Shown: one piece after another, positions 23,616 to 38,600 of the stretch | Position numbering within the stretch: the stretch's first letter is position 1 | Layout: every line of letters starts with the position of its first letter | Origin: Enoplolaimus lenunculus | Lineage: Eukaryota > Nematoda > Enoplea > Enoplida > Thoracostomopsidae | Assembly (NCBI GenBank): GCA_030248215.1 | Contig: JASANG010001561.1 | Span: 344,402-408,401, forward strand | Direction: 5' to 3' | Length of the DNA stretch: 64,000 bases | Notes under the pieces: model-generated | What the model was told of the DNA's origin: nothing | Databases searched by the model: none | Seen by the model: only the letters and a program-made list of their open reading frames with translations | Program-made: the position numbers and the translations under genes

Positions 23616-26600
23616 TTACACACCGGACCAATCATCAGTACGCCATACGATGGCAAAGAAATCTTTATTCCTCGACTCGAGAACTGATGGCTCATCGCGA
23701 TAATTTTCCAGATATCGCTGAATAAGATTGCGATATCCCTTGCCAACAGTTACAACAAACGATCCGGATGACGTTGCATTGCCATTACTACCGGCGCTAC
23801 CTTGTGCATGCAAGTTGGAAGAACTTGCGTTTGAAAGTTTGTTACCACCCGCAGCTGTGCCACCGGCTCCCGAAATTGGGCTATTACGAGATCCGCCACG
23901 ACCAGAATCGGCCGACTGCGGGTTCGCTGCTACTCCGGAACCTAAAGGAATACAATGCTAACACAGTATAGTAATGAAAGGCTATAGAGACAAATAAGAA
24001 CAAAATTGAGATCCAGGCTTACACGTACTTAAATGTGTGTAACTTCAACAGTACGAAACTTTTTGCAGGTCTAGGACTGATTTTTATCCGTAAAATTTTG
24101 CACTCAGCCGTACTGCCGTAAGATGTTCAGCATAATACACAGGTATAGCGCCCTAGTCCAATATCAATCCACTACTTGTTTTATGCTCAGATGCCTCATT
24201 TAAAATTATTGGAAAGTGAACATTCTATACAACCCTTAAAATTATTACAAAGTTAAACTAACACCAAATATCCCGCACATTTTACACATTTCTTTACCTT
24301 GAGAACTGGCGCGATGAGTTGACGGAGTGTATGGAATTTTTCGTTGCGACCCAACAGGAACAATTACGCGGACTTCTTCAATATGAGGACGAAATGCTGT
24401 AACTGGCCGCAGCTGAAATAAACAAGTATGAAAATAATATGGCCCGAGAAAACTTATTGTAAAAAAAATTTCAGCCACACTGATGATAATTTCTGAATAG
24501 TGCAGTATCATAAAGAAAACTACAGCTGAAAATGTTATTAAGATCACCTCTAATGCAATGAATGACATGACACACGCAGCACCACAGCTTGTTTTTCCTG
24601 TTTACCACAGTTAGATAGATAGATATCAATGATAGAGACCTCGAGGTGTTTAGACACAGTTGGTCCGTTACACAGTCTCTGAAAACTAGGGTAACTAAGT
24701 TAGAGTCTAAGTTAGAATCATACTGACTCTGTGATAAACCTATTCAGTTTTTTTATATTATATCAATTTTATTTAGACTATATGATCAGTAGACCCTATA
24801 CCGAACCTCGCCATAGACCAAACATCTCATTAAGAAGTGTTCTACAGATTCTTCCTCCATTCCACAGCAATCACAAATACTGGAGTTTGAGATTCCTATT
24901 TTATGCATATGCTTATTTAGTTCACAATATCCAATAACTATTTGTGTTAGTAATCTAACTCTATTCCTATTAAGTCGCACAATGAAACAAACTAGTATGT
25001 TTTGGTTTCAGTTTACTAAAGAATATCTTTGTATTTCGACAAGTATTTAGCTCTAACCATCTCTGCTTGGTGTGTGAAATGCAACAATTCTGGATCATAT
25101 TTTTGATCTGTCTTTGTGGTACACCTATAACAGGTTCTGGTCCGATAAACCTCCTTTGAACTGCAGCTTTGGTCAATGCATCAGCGATATCATTTCCACA
25201 ATTGGCCGAATGACCTTTGATCCATGTTAAAAACACTTTATTTGTAATTGAAAGATCTTGTAGCTGCTTGTCAGTTCAAATAAAATTAATCATAAAAGTG
25301 ATGTTACCTGGTCCGCGTCAGCGACAATCACAACACCCCAAGTAGTACCAATGTACAACTGAGCACATTCCTCACGCTCTATGAGACATACAGACGTTAC
25401 CTGACACCGACCAGCTGAAAAAACTAGAACACATCGTAGTACTCAGTGTACAAAATTTGAAAAATTTCGTTAGCATTCCAACAGAAAGTAAAACTGCAGT
25501 CATCTATTGATAACCTTGTATTTGCCAAGCATTGTGCTCCGACTGATCAGTTTTAACTTAAGAAAGACTAGGAAAGTTCGGATAAAAATACATGACTTAC
25601 ACCATGAACTAACCGTGTGAACATCATAGTTCCATGCCGGAACCGGAAACCGTGTACAAAAAGGGGTTCCAGACAGATAACAATAATGGGTTCTCTTTAT
25701 TAACCAAAAACTTACGACTAAGCCTTTCGTCAATATTGATAGTGTTAATACTCTCTGAACACGGCACAATCTTTGAGCAGTCCAACTTGGCAATAATCGC
25801 TCTTTGACTAGTACTCCACTGATATAAAATGCATCCTGTAACAGTTTATTAACCCAATTTGGTAAAAATCCAGTCTACCACTATGTTTCAAACTCAGCTA
25901 GATCATATACATTATGTAGTTTCATAACTTTACTAAAACGCGTGACGTGCGGGTACTTGATTACTTTACGTTTAATAAGCTAGCTGTGACAAATTGTATA
26001 AGTAATAGGTATAATAAATGCAGCCCCGACTTCTCTAACCATCGGAACTCAGCCTAAGTTGTGACAACCTTAAACTTACCAGGATATACATATGACCAGA
26101 CATAAGCATCACTATGCGTGCTTGCACATAATTGATAAACCTCGACACCTTCCACCGGCGGTGAATAATGATTGAGACAAATGTTTTCGATTGTGTTATT
26201 TTCGGTCACCGTCAAAATGCTTATATTGCCCGCTGGGCCGCCACACCAGACTTCGACTCTCCTAAAAGCAATATTAAGAAAACTAATGAACCTTCTGGCG
26301 CCAAATTTTACAATATGTACAAGAAAAATATTTCAAACAAACAGAAGATAGTCCAAGTGTAGCACTGGTTTTGACGAGGCAAACTAAACTTGTTTAGTGG
26401 AACAATTAAAATTGAAGCCATGTCTTTGCTTAACGCTGTACTAACCAAAACATCAGACATTAATAATTTTTATACTATGTTGTAACTATTTTATATAATT
26501 TCCTTAGCGAACAATTAACCTCTAAACAGTACTGGATGCTGTTCCTTTAATTGATGAGCCAAAATACAGCAACAATTAATAGCCACTGATACTAATACAG

Positions 26601-29600
26601 TTACAACTCAACACTGTCCAACACTCAACGTTTTATCACTTGAAACACATAAAATTTGGTTGTTATTACTTACTCCTCATCGACGTTGATTGCAGGACTT
26701 GCGCTTAATTTCTTCATATACTGTTTAAATCTTGTTTGAAATGATCTAAATTAACACAACTTTTTGTCGTTGTAAGACCAAACCTTAAATTGCTGGACTG
26801 TTAAACTTGCTGGCCCAAAAGTAGAAGATAGTTTATAATGTAACATAACAATTAAAACGGCAAATCTACAAAAATGCACTTGTCTTGTTAGCTAAACTAA
26901 AGGTGCTTTATATTACACGTCAAGTTTATTAATACCCGAGTTCAAATTCGTCTTGCTCGCATTATCCATTGCAACTGTTTTACTGAACTAAAATGTTTTT
27001 AATCTTACTGAACGGGTACAGACGACGGAAGAGCTGCAATACAGTGAACATCTCCGCAAGTTGGCACCAAAGTTGTGATCACATTATCTACTTCGCTGAC
27101 TGTTTTCGCCTGAAAATTAATACATATTAACCTGTTTGATGCAGAAAGTCGCAAACAAATATATGCCGATGAAAGCAATATAACAAAGCCATAACCAATA
27201 TTTTTGTAGTTGATGAGAAAGAATCTTACTACACAAACAATTATATGCACCATACTAAAATATAATAGTGGTAGTGGAACAACATGTATTGAACGAAGAT
27301 CGAACAACTTACTTCGACATTCCAAGCTTATAAAGCGCAAACGCATATTCTGGCCCGCCTACTTTCTTCTAATAATGATTGGCTTAATGATTTAAAAGTC
27401 TTAATTTAGGCTTATCAATTATCGTAATATGCAAATTATCTATTAGCTAATTATTCAATTATTGGTTTTGGAGAAAGTCTTAATTTAGGCTCAACCATTT
27501 GTGCAAATTAGTTTGTAGCTAATAAACGCCTTAAAATTTTAAAACTCCAGTGCAATGTTAACATCCCAGGTTATTAAGCTTTTAAACAAAAAAAGTTTAT
27601 CAAAATCGGTGCAGTGGTTCCTGAGATCCGTTTCGGACGGACAGACATCGATCTTTCGGACAGACATCCGTCTTTCGACTCCTAAAACGCTTCTCGAAAC
27701 ACCAAGCGTCGCTTGGAGTTTCGCTTCCCTCAAAAAGCTAAAAAACAGAACACAAATTTTTCAATATTGTTTCAATCAGCCAACGACAAACATTTTAAAA
27801 TCTAAATGTGAAAACAAGAACGAGAAATTGCTACCAAAAACAAAACTTATTCCCAACTAACATGACATAGAGCAAGCACTCCGTTTTGGCCAGCTGCCAA
27901 CAAAACACGATTTAGTCTTGGAATATAAATGATTTCTGCAACCGGCAACGAAACCAATTTTTCGGGTGAATTTCGGTCACCGTGTGGCAAAATATGAGGA
28001 GCCAACGAAAAACTTGACAGTTCTCCGTATGTTTTAGCGCTGAAAAATGATATTTATGTCATCAAACAATGCTACTACGCACAAAGCACTACATTAAGAG
28101 AAGTAAGCGGTTGAAATGTCATGATTTATTTTCCACAATTTAAAGCTTTCTGAAGGAAGTGCCTAAAAGATATCAAAGTCAATACATAACTTTATCACAA
28201 AATGTCAAGAAGTTCCCAGAAAGAATAGATTTTGGTTATAACCACTATTGAAAACGATTTTTTAAAAACTGACAACTGCATGACTTAACTATAGAATTTA
28301 TTAACAGAAAATTAACTGACACATGATTGCTTACCAGAATACCCGAACAATACCCGTAAGCTCGCCAAGCCATATTGTCTCATCGACCAAACACAACGCG
28401 GTAACAAATGAATCTTCATTCACGTTCAAACTCTACATAAAACAAGTAGAAAGTTAAGATGCAAAAAACCTTTCAACTAACGACACAGAACTGTTCAAAT
28501 AATTTAAACCAAAACCTGCAGCGGTGAGTGAAACAAAACTTATGACATACATACCTTGTAGTCCAACCATCCATACTGATTGCATGACAACACGGAAACT
28601 TGACCATCAGCGCGACTCAGCCAGACCTCGCCTTCAAAAGCTGCACAGCTTCCGTCTTCGAATGTTTGATGACTTGCAGAGTCTTCCACTAAAACAATGC
28701 AACATATTTTTCGTCGCTAACCTATGAATTTTCCGAAAGCCTGTATTGCCATAACTTTTGCTTTTGATAATAATGCGTTGGAAACTACGAAAACTGATCA
28801 TAAATAAGCCGCCAACAAATAATGATGCCAAATGAGCGCCATGTAGCTAGCAATTAGTTTATAATTACGTAAGATGGAACTAATTTAGGCTTAACCAATT
28901 ATTCAAATTAACGTGTAGCTAATGAACGGTTTAGAATTTTGAAATAACAGCGCGAGGTACACACTCCAAGATAAAAAGCTTACATACAAAAAGTTTAGCA
29001 CAATCGGTTCTTGATATTCTCGCCGAACGAGCTTCTACCTTTCGACCCCCGAATACAAATAACAAGCGCTTCGAAAAAGTTTTGCATAGCTTAATTTATT
29101 ACAAGGACAGCAATTCATTCGTCGCAAAACAAACAGACTGCACTGGCTCACCAGCAAATGCTTCTCCTGTCAGCACTGCAGCGTCAGAATCGTTGATGCT
29201 GACAACGTCCAGAAGGTGAGAAAATTCAGGTGCAGTTGTTATTGAAACCAGCTGCCAAGATGACGGTCTATCTTGTGGTGCTTGTGACCATGCAACAATC
29301 ATCAGATCAAGCATGTTGCTTGGATAAAGCATTTCCTAAATGAAATTTATAACGTAATAATGGGCTTCCATAAGTTCAGCAACCAAAATACGTCTACATA
29401 CTACTTCTGGTACAAAAATTGTAATACATATTTACATAGATTAACACAGGGTTGTTTTTTCCGGGAAAAAATTGTGACGGGAAAAACGAATTTTTTCCAA
29501 TTTTTTCCTGAAAAATTAGAAAAAATTCATTCTTTGTCTAGAAAATTTGCATATTTGTACATGCCTGTGTAATTTTGATATAATTAAATTTTGATGTGTG

Positions 29601-32600
29601 TTTTGGTGTATTGTGTGTAACAGGTAATTTGGAGTGCGATTAGAGGAACGGTTTTTTGGTCGTTTGTTTTTGATGTATTTGCGAAATAAATCGTTTATGG
29701 AAATTGTTAATTTATCGAAATCGGTCAAGTTTGTTGACTGATTCGCTCCAATATTAGCAGGTTAGCGTTGTATTTTTTGAATGTTTCTAATAGTCTGAGT
29801 GATCGGTTATCCCACCTTTAGCCGGCGTTCGCCCAAAAATCATTGCATTTTGAAACTTTTTGCATATCTGAGCTTCTGATGATATCCCCTGATCATTCCA
29901 AGCCCAAATCTGAATTTTTGAAAAATTCGATTTTTAAGGCCATAAATTAAGCCCCTTGAGACCCAAAAATTTGTTTCGATAAGTTGGACAAATTATATAG
30001 CACTGACTCGTTAGCCAGATGTCTGACTGGGAAACATTTAACAATATTCGTCTTAGCTCCGTAATTTCTGTCAAATGGTATATAATTTGTATAATTTTTC
30101 GACAAAAAAAACGAGTGCAATGGAGAAATTTTGGACCATAAACTTCGAATTTTTTAAAAATTTCAATTTTGGCGTGGAAAAATCAGAACATCAGAAACTC
30201 ATGAGTGGAGCGAACTAAAGAAGTCACACTTGTTTTTGTAAGTATATATTGAATCCCATGATACTTCTGGGTTTAAGGTTGAAGCTAGACGTATTCTTGT
30301 GTTAAATCATAAGGTAAAAGCAAGCTTTCAATTATGAGCGCCCTAACTTTGGCCCCACTGTCGACGAAACCTAGTAATTGAATCGAACAAGATGCATATG
30401 TAGTTTTAAATTGAATCTCGTGGTAAACCTTCAATTCTGAAACCCATTTATATATTCAAATGCTGCAATTTTCCGCTCTTTTCGGGCATATAATGTGTCC
30501 TGGTGAACATATACACACAGTCACTGTTAATGTGTTGCATGTAAAATAGTTACATGTCATCTATAAATGTTATTTTATATCATATTTAGTTGCAAATTAT
30601 ATATTTAAGAATCGTTTAATATTTTACCATTTTTTCCATTTTTCCACCCCCCCTCGAAAAAAATGAAAAAAAAGAAAAAACATTTTTTCCGGTAACTTTT
30701 TCCGGCCAACAACCCTGGATTAACACGACATATTATGTACACAGCAAAACTAGATGATTGATGAACTTATAGTTACAGAAGATTACTCACTCTTGGAGTA
30801 AGACTGGGCCTTCCACCGTCAAGAATATATTCTTTAACTTGTTCTTGACCATCAAACGGCAACTTAAGACTGAACAATTCGTACAAAAATATGCCGAACG
30901 AAAAACAATCAACCTGAAACAAAAGTATTATTCGTCGTTCATTGTGTTTCAACAACATAGTACTGACCATGTGTAACAGAGCACAGCGTTATATCGGTGA
31001 GCACCATACAACATCCCCTTGTTACATTAAGAAGACAAGAGTACACAATTACAGTTCACCTATGGTTTTAAATCCAGACTTTAGTAAATTTGAAAATAAC
31101 TCCAAGTACCTTTTCCGTATATTCTTCTTCGCCGTTATAACGCATTATTTCAGGCGCCATGAAGCCTTCCGTTCCACCAAAACCTTTGGCACCACCAGCT
31201 GGCAAAATACTTCTACTTATGCCGTAATCACCTAATTTGACCTGAAAGCAAATGAAGTTTAAGGAAACTCAAATCCACGCGTATAAATAAGTACATTAAT
31301 TACAGCTACAAGACTATGCAGTAATTATAACCACTTACAGTGCAAAACATTCGTATAGACTGGAAATGTAATAAATTTTAAAGCAGAGATCTCGTGTAAA
31401 ACTTTGTTTTAATTTTTAATTTAAATTTTTCAAAAAACTCAATAAACTTACATCAACGCTTGTGAGATGACTGAACGGAGGTGGAAACTGCCAAACTAGT
31501 ACATTTTCCGACTTCAGATCACGATAAATTATGCGTTCTTGATGCAAATACTCCATTGCGCGTGCGACCTTCAACGACAAGTTTGCAAGTTATTCCAATA
31601 ATTTTCATATACATAAGTTAGAAAAATGTGTAAACATTCACATAGATACATAGTTGTTAGCCCGTACGATGGAATGACTCAAGCAAACGTTAACTTAAAA
31701 AGGCTCACAGGTGTACGCTAACAGCGACGTAGACTTCAAATTGAATTCAGAACAAGCTTCGATTTTTTAAGCAAAACGCATCGTATTAAATAGTATGTTG
31801 ACCTATAGCTTTTTAAGACGAAAAAATTTTCTTTTATAAAGGCTTTGAGGATTTGATATCCAGGGCAACAACAGTCACATTATAGCTAATAGCGTAAACT
31901 TAAAGTAATCATCATGATTAGTTTTTTAACTAAACAACAAAATGAAAAAAAATCAGTTAAAGAATTTACTTACATGAGGCAAAATAATTGACTTACTTGT
32001 GCTGCAGTCTCTTGTATAACTACAGTATGCAATCGTGCACCACTGCGCCGATAATTGCTCAACAAATTATTTAACGATCCCAGTGGCGCCAACGAAATCA
32101 CCAAAGCAAGTGGCCGCGGGCAAACACCAACCAAAAACACGACGTTATTATGTTTCAAGCTGGTTAAAACGTTAAGTTCTTGACGAGCGGTGCAATAAGC
32201 ACGACACGCGTACTGAATAGGATCACGCTGCCATTTCGACCACGCAGATTTGTATGCAGTGATTGCACTCGGTCGCGCCCCAAATCCTGGATCGACTGGT
32301 TGAAGCATTTTCATAGCAACATCTGTCGAATGCGAGTAACCCTGCAAATCATTTTAGCCATTTAATTCATCTATAACAATACATGGTACCAAAACGAAAC
32401 AATGCACACTATATTTCACAAATACAAAATCCTAGCTCATATATGGCACTTGATAGCAGGGTTCTAACAGGTATTTTGCCGGAACAGGAACGGGACTTGA
32501 ATTTTTGTCAGAACCCGGAACAGTAATTTAAAATAATTTTCAATACCTAATTTCTGTTTTACACTTTAGTAAACAAGTCAAAAGCGGACTTTAGCGAGTT

Positions 32601-35600
32601 CTCCGCGATCTTTTCTTTGTTTTCACAAAATATGTTACAAAACCATTCATCATATATTTAAACTTTTTCCAGCTAAGGACTTAGCAATTACAAAAGTTTT
32701 AATTTAATGTTTAACTGACTTGGACCAGTACCGTGAAAATTCCGGTTCCGTGCAATGCAGTAACAGGAATAAATTTTTCCAGGAAACTCCACACCGCTAG
32801 AAAAAACATTGTCAACCAAAAACGAAAATAGACCTCAAACCATCCCGGTAGACAGAAAACTCGGCATATTAAGATAATATAAGCTACAGCTATATCAGTC
32901 AGTGGAAGCGACTAAGCTATTATTGCAGGGTCGAAAACGATATAACTCAACATTAGCAAAATTCGCAAGCTGTTTAGTTTACTAGAAAATCTCAAAAATC
33001 CAGAACTACCTTAAACTTTATTGCACCCTTGAATACAAAGCCAAACGCGCCTCGACCAAGCATTTTTCCGCGTTTCACTAGCTCTGGAGTGATCAAAAAC
33101 TGCTCACCCAAATCCAGAAACACCTAAAAATGTAAACGCTAATAATACAAAAATAATAGGAAATGATGAGAAAATTAACACTGGTTTGCATTAAATGGCT
33201 GGAACAAAAAGAACAGAATCGGTGGATTCAGCCAGGTACTTTAGCACTTGTACAAAATGTGAAATAGAAAAATTGCAGTGAACATCTTGCCCATACCCAA
33301 AGCGATTACTATATGCAAATTTCAAATACCTTCCGCTTACCGTGTCCGGAGCAATACACTGTAATTTTAAATTTCCATGACTTGGACATTTGGGCACACT
33401 GGCTTGATGTGCAGCAAGAATGCATTCTTCAATCGTGAAACTAAATGCAATGTTATCAGATGGCCGCTTGAATATTGTCTGCATTGAATCATTGAGGCTT
33501 AGGCTGGGTCCAAGCATACCGCCAACAGCACCAGGGTGTCCTTTTACCTTCGCAAACTCGCTCATACTAACGGATTCGCTTCTGAAAGATAATCTGTTTC
33601 AAACATAAAACGTAAAATATACTGATGTCATAGAGAGAAATCGTTTTCAAAAGTTTCAACTGTAATTAATCTATACAATAACAAGAAATAAGATATGTAC
33701 TGCAAAAACTACTTGGTTAGCTGTAGTGTTATATCTGTATCTATATCGTTGAAAAAATGAAATAAATATATTCCGCTACGTTTTACAACGATTTATGTGT
33801 TCTAATATTAATAGTGCCTTTCAACTAATAAAATACATCAGCGTCGCAATTTCTAAAAAATAATTATTCTGACCCATGGCTTTGTTCCATTGTAACAACG
33901 CCGCTATCTTCTGAAGTATCAGAAGGCCGGCGTCGGCGTCCTGAATCCAACGCTGGGACATGAAACGTTTTGGAACGAAGCATTCCTGAAACACACCAAA
34001 GAAAGATACGAAGTCACCATTGTTATTTGAAATAAAAATAAGTCACTACGTATGAATAAAAATTAATAACTTTAAAAATTACGACGTTTCGACAACATAA
34101 TTTATTTTATTAAAAATATTTATCAACATCAGTTTTTATATATCCATCACCAAGAATATAGCAAGCTTTTCAAACATGCTTTTGCTATATACGTGCTGGT
34201 ATGTGTCTTGCTTGTAAAACATAAGCATATTACCAAATTTTGAAACGTACTCTTCATGAAGTATGCCTTGGGACTAAATGCAAAACAGTGCATTACATAT
34301 GTAACGTAACCACACCCCATTTCTACCAACCCGTACTTACAATAACAATTCTAAGAAAAATTATATACAAAATTTGGTTTTGTTCAATTCGAACACGGAT
34401 ATCCAGTCGCACCCCTGATCGCTTAAAGTTCCGAAACCGTGGAAGCTAATGCATCGTTCACAATACAAAATTTCATTTTGCACAGAAAACATTATAAGTA
34501 GGGTTAACACTACTTGTGAATTTTCAAGACTGTCTTGCGTTAACCCGACCCTAACTGAAAAATTACGCTAACCTTACCCTAGCAATTGTCACAGCCCTAT
34601 CTTAATACGCGTCACAGAGCATCTTGTAACACGCGTTTGGGTAGAGTTAACGCAATTTTGCGTTACAAGTGTTAAACCTATCTTGACCGAATTTTTTTAT
34701 TGTGAACGATGCATAATAACCGATAAGACAAACCTTTAACACCCCCTAATGGCATCGGTTGTCCAGACCGTGCTGTTTGAGAGCCTTCACTGCCCTCAGG
34801 ACGCTCTTTTTCGTTTGAGTTACTGCTACTGTACACATCGCTCAGAAGAGTCCACGTTTCTTCACACGTTTGCATATCATCGATTCGATTAAACAGGGTC
34901 AAACAGAAAGGGCATGGCACCAGGCGGGTAACAAGAAATTTGCCTTCAGATGTATGCACAAATCGAGTGCCAAGACAAGGATACCAATCTTCCAAAAGAG
35001 TGTCTGCAGAATAAATTATGCACGAAAGACATAGCTAGCTCGTTGATTCAAAGCACTTGTAATACGAACCAAACAAAGCGTCGTAAATCTTAATCTAATA
35101 TTATTTATAACGTCTTTTAACCGCAAAACACCAACAAATTTATACTTGATACTTAAGTACATATGCTACTTTTACAGTTCTGCTGCAGATAAGTTAAATA
35201 AATTGATTAAACCTGTTTTCAACAGGTCATGTGGAAAAGACCACTGCCCAAAGTAATCGCGATGTAGCATCAAACCTCAATGCAGAACATTGACTTATCG
35301 CATTATACATTCAGAATAAATGCAAATGCAATGCTGAGCGGCATGTAACTGGTGCTATTAGGGTGGCGCTATGCTTGTCGCTCGGCGCCTTTGGCGGATG
35401 ATGTGTAGTACAGATCTAAGCTCTTCAAAAGGATAGCGACACCCTTACAGTATCAAATACCAAAATTCTATATTGCACCCTGACACTAACCAATTAATTC
35501 GACAGTCATCGATAACAATCGAGTCATTAGCTGATAGTCAGTATGCAACAGTGTTGTAGTCATACGATCATCCGCGTTTTTATGTTTTACCGTAAACAGC

Positions 35601-38600
35601 AAACTTGGCATGTACAACTCCATCACAGACATATTTTCAGCGTTGATCAGCGACCAGTTTTCATCCTAAAAATTTGTTCAATTATTATAATTTATCATAT
35701 TTGAATATTTTAGTAGCCTTTATTTTATCAACACACAAAAAGAAGCCATTTCCTGTAAAGATCAAAGATGATTCACAATAGTCTATAATTCAACATCGAG
35801 ATGCAATAAAATACAATAGTGATGGCAATAATTAAGGATATTCAGCCAGTCAATATTTGAAAAACGCGATAGTTTAAAAGTTATAAAGATCGCAAACTTT
35901 TAAAGCTTCATGTAAACGTTATAGATTTGACCAGTAATTGACAATAATATCTGTTCATCCACAAAACACTATATAAACAAGCACCTGGTGGTATTTAAGT
36001 TTCATGTCTTTGTAATTCACGTCGCGAACTTGAGCAAGAGGCAAAAACTCCTTTAGCGAAAACAACGTGTGTCCCATGAACAAAATTTCGATCCCAGTTT
36101 GCCACAACAACCATTCCGGTGTTATGTTCAAAAGCTTTTTTAGCTTTGCGTCATTACGGCTGGGTGTGGATACTCTAAAAACAACAAATAAAAATTCATT
36201 AATGTACATAAGTCCAGGTAACAGCATTTTCAATAAAAGCGACTGTCTGAATATCTTGGTCGCCACTTTGATACGATAGAAGATAAAGGCAGCTCAAAAA
36301 TCCGCCTTACTGCAATAAAATAAATTAAAAAAGTTCCACTTTCCCTCAATAATTTTTACCGAAAGAAGTACTGCATTACAGTAGGCAATTTCTCGTCGCC
36401 TAGTAACCGAGTGATTAACCGCGACCAAAATCCAGACGGAAAATATGACATTATGTACAGTCGACGAATGCATCCATCATTTCCGTGCTGACATTGAACT
36501 GTATACGGGCTCTCGTTACCAGAGTCAACATTAACGGCCGTGGTTTTCGGTCGATTCAGTGTGAAAATTGGAATGCAACGAGCTTGAGGGACAATATCAG
36601 GCGTTCGCTCATCTAGAAAAAAGATTACCATAATACAAATAATGACCTAGTCAAACACGCCAAACTCAGCATTAATAATCGCCCCGTGTTCTACATACAC
36701 CATTAGAGTTAATAAATAAGCAAACGTTTATGTCCTCTTGTAGTTCTCAATGCGCAAAATTGACATAATAAAAAGCAGGTTTGTGTACAGCAAAAACGAT
36801 CTGTTAGTAGGGCTAAACTGTCAAACTGAAAAAGAGGAATACCAAAAGCATTCCGTAATTTTAGCGAAGAACACAAAGAGAACAATGTGGTCCCACAAAG
36901 CAGACAACGACACCCAGTTACAACCAGCAGCATATATGGTTCGAAACGCATCATCAACTGACCGGTATTCTGGCTTGCTGCCAAACGTTCAGCTAAAAAT
37001 TCGTTTTCCATCAATGCTTGCATTCTACTGCCGACAACGCTTCCGGTTATTGAAGACGCGCCTAGTCCAACGAGAGGTGGGATAGACTGACTAGCAGCAT
37101 CAGACGCCGAAGTTGATGTGTTTGCACCAATTTGATCTACAAATCGCGGCACGAATGTCCGTGCTTTCATAAACCATCCGTTCGATTTCAGCGGTATCTG
37201 AAATAATACGGCGTGAATAACCGATCAAATTAATCCTTAAAATTAGGGTACCCCTATGACAGTTTGCAAATGTAAAATTTAAATGAACGTGAAATATCCA
37301 AATTTCGGTACCTATTACAACATGCAGTAGCTTATCGTAACAGATACGTCATCATAATTGACTACATTTGGCATTAACCGTAACGGATAAACCATGTAAG
37401 AATCACAAAGGTATGTTGGATCAACTAAATTAATACACATGACCACTGTAAACACTGGCGGTCAAAGGATTCTACATCAGGAGAATATTAATAAGTTTCA
37501 TGTTTATTACCCAGCTCTTTGTGACCGCCGCTTACTGCAACGTACCTTGACTTCGCAATCTGAATAACCGCCTCGAAGAAGGTATTCGTCAGGCAACAAG
37601 GAAGGAATCAATAAGGTTCGGTTATCCCAGGTCAATGCGACTTCGAACTTTTGCAACAAATTTAAAATATAAGCACGAATATTTGACGGTGCAAATCGAG
37701 ACGATTTAAACAACAACTTAAGATCGTCAGTTTTCATCAGTCCTAAAACAGAAAACAGCAAATTAGCTCATTTATCAGGGTTCACAAAAGCATCGACTAA
37801 ACAAAGTAATTTAGCTATGTCAAGCCAAAAATTAATGAGTAGCCAAAATGCATTTACTTTTTGAAAACGTGGTTTACTACACATAATCCAAATGTCTGCA
37901 GTTAGCAAACATTAAATATGGATACACCATATACGCCCCGTACGGCTATATACACATATTTTAACACCATTTACAGCATAAAAAACTTACCATTTTTGGC
38001 AAACGGGTTAATCTCGCGAATTGTAATCACATTTGCAAGGATATCACACAACCACTGAGGATCAAGAAAATACAAATCTTTCAGCGTTGAATCTTCATAA
38101 TGCAGCAAAACGCCTAAAACACGTCTACATAAGAACATGCAGCTGATTTCTAAACTTAACACTTGTCATCACAGGCTTAGGATTTCGAAACAGTTTTCAA
38201 TACGTAAGCCTAAGCCTAAACCGTTGACTGAGCCTTTACCTAAGCCCGAGCCTACCCTAATCTTACATATGGAGGGTTTACAACAGCCGAATATTGTTCC
38301 CTATATACAGCAACTCATACAATATACATCCTGGCCGCGGTACCGTACAATTAATTACAAAAATAACACTTTAGTTAAGCATTAATTCTGAATACATCAA
38401 AACCGGTCTTCATTCCGAATACTTTTGTTTTGCCTACCGTTTTCATGCAGAAACGATGTAGCTTGATTCAATTCGGCAAAGTCACGGAATTTCGATTTGT
38501 ACTTAGCTTGCATTTTGTCTTGCACCAACGTTCTGTAACAAAGTAAACATAATTAATTCGCCAAACATGTTAAAAAGTTGAACCAAAGGCAATATTAAAT

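Larger units (their letters stand above)
23616..28672 (-). other. LRRK C-terminal propeller-like exons 39-48
   Basis: Exons: 28,555 to about 28,672; 28,335-28,432; 27,862-28,039; 27,009-27,109; 26,674-26,745; 26,080-26,261; 25,716-25,835; 25,308-25,414; 24,298-24,412; 23,616-23,941. Strand-rich segments resemble the WD40-like end of invertebrate LRRKs: GEVWLSRADGQVSVLSC, ETIWLGELTGIVRVF, VEVWCGGPAGNIS, ILYQWSTSQRAIIAKLDCSK, QLYIGTTWGVVIVADA, LRPVTAFRPHIEEVRVIVPV, and the last FFAIVWRTDDWSGV then stop. The acceptor of exon 39 is ambiguous: 28,672 fits the phase of the previous donor, while 28,688 has the better pyrimidine tract but not the phase. The last exon begins with a Ser/Gly/Asn-rich linker. 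Confidence 0.88.
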
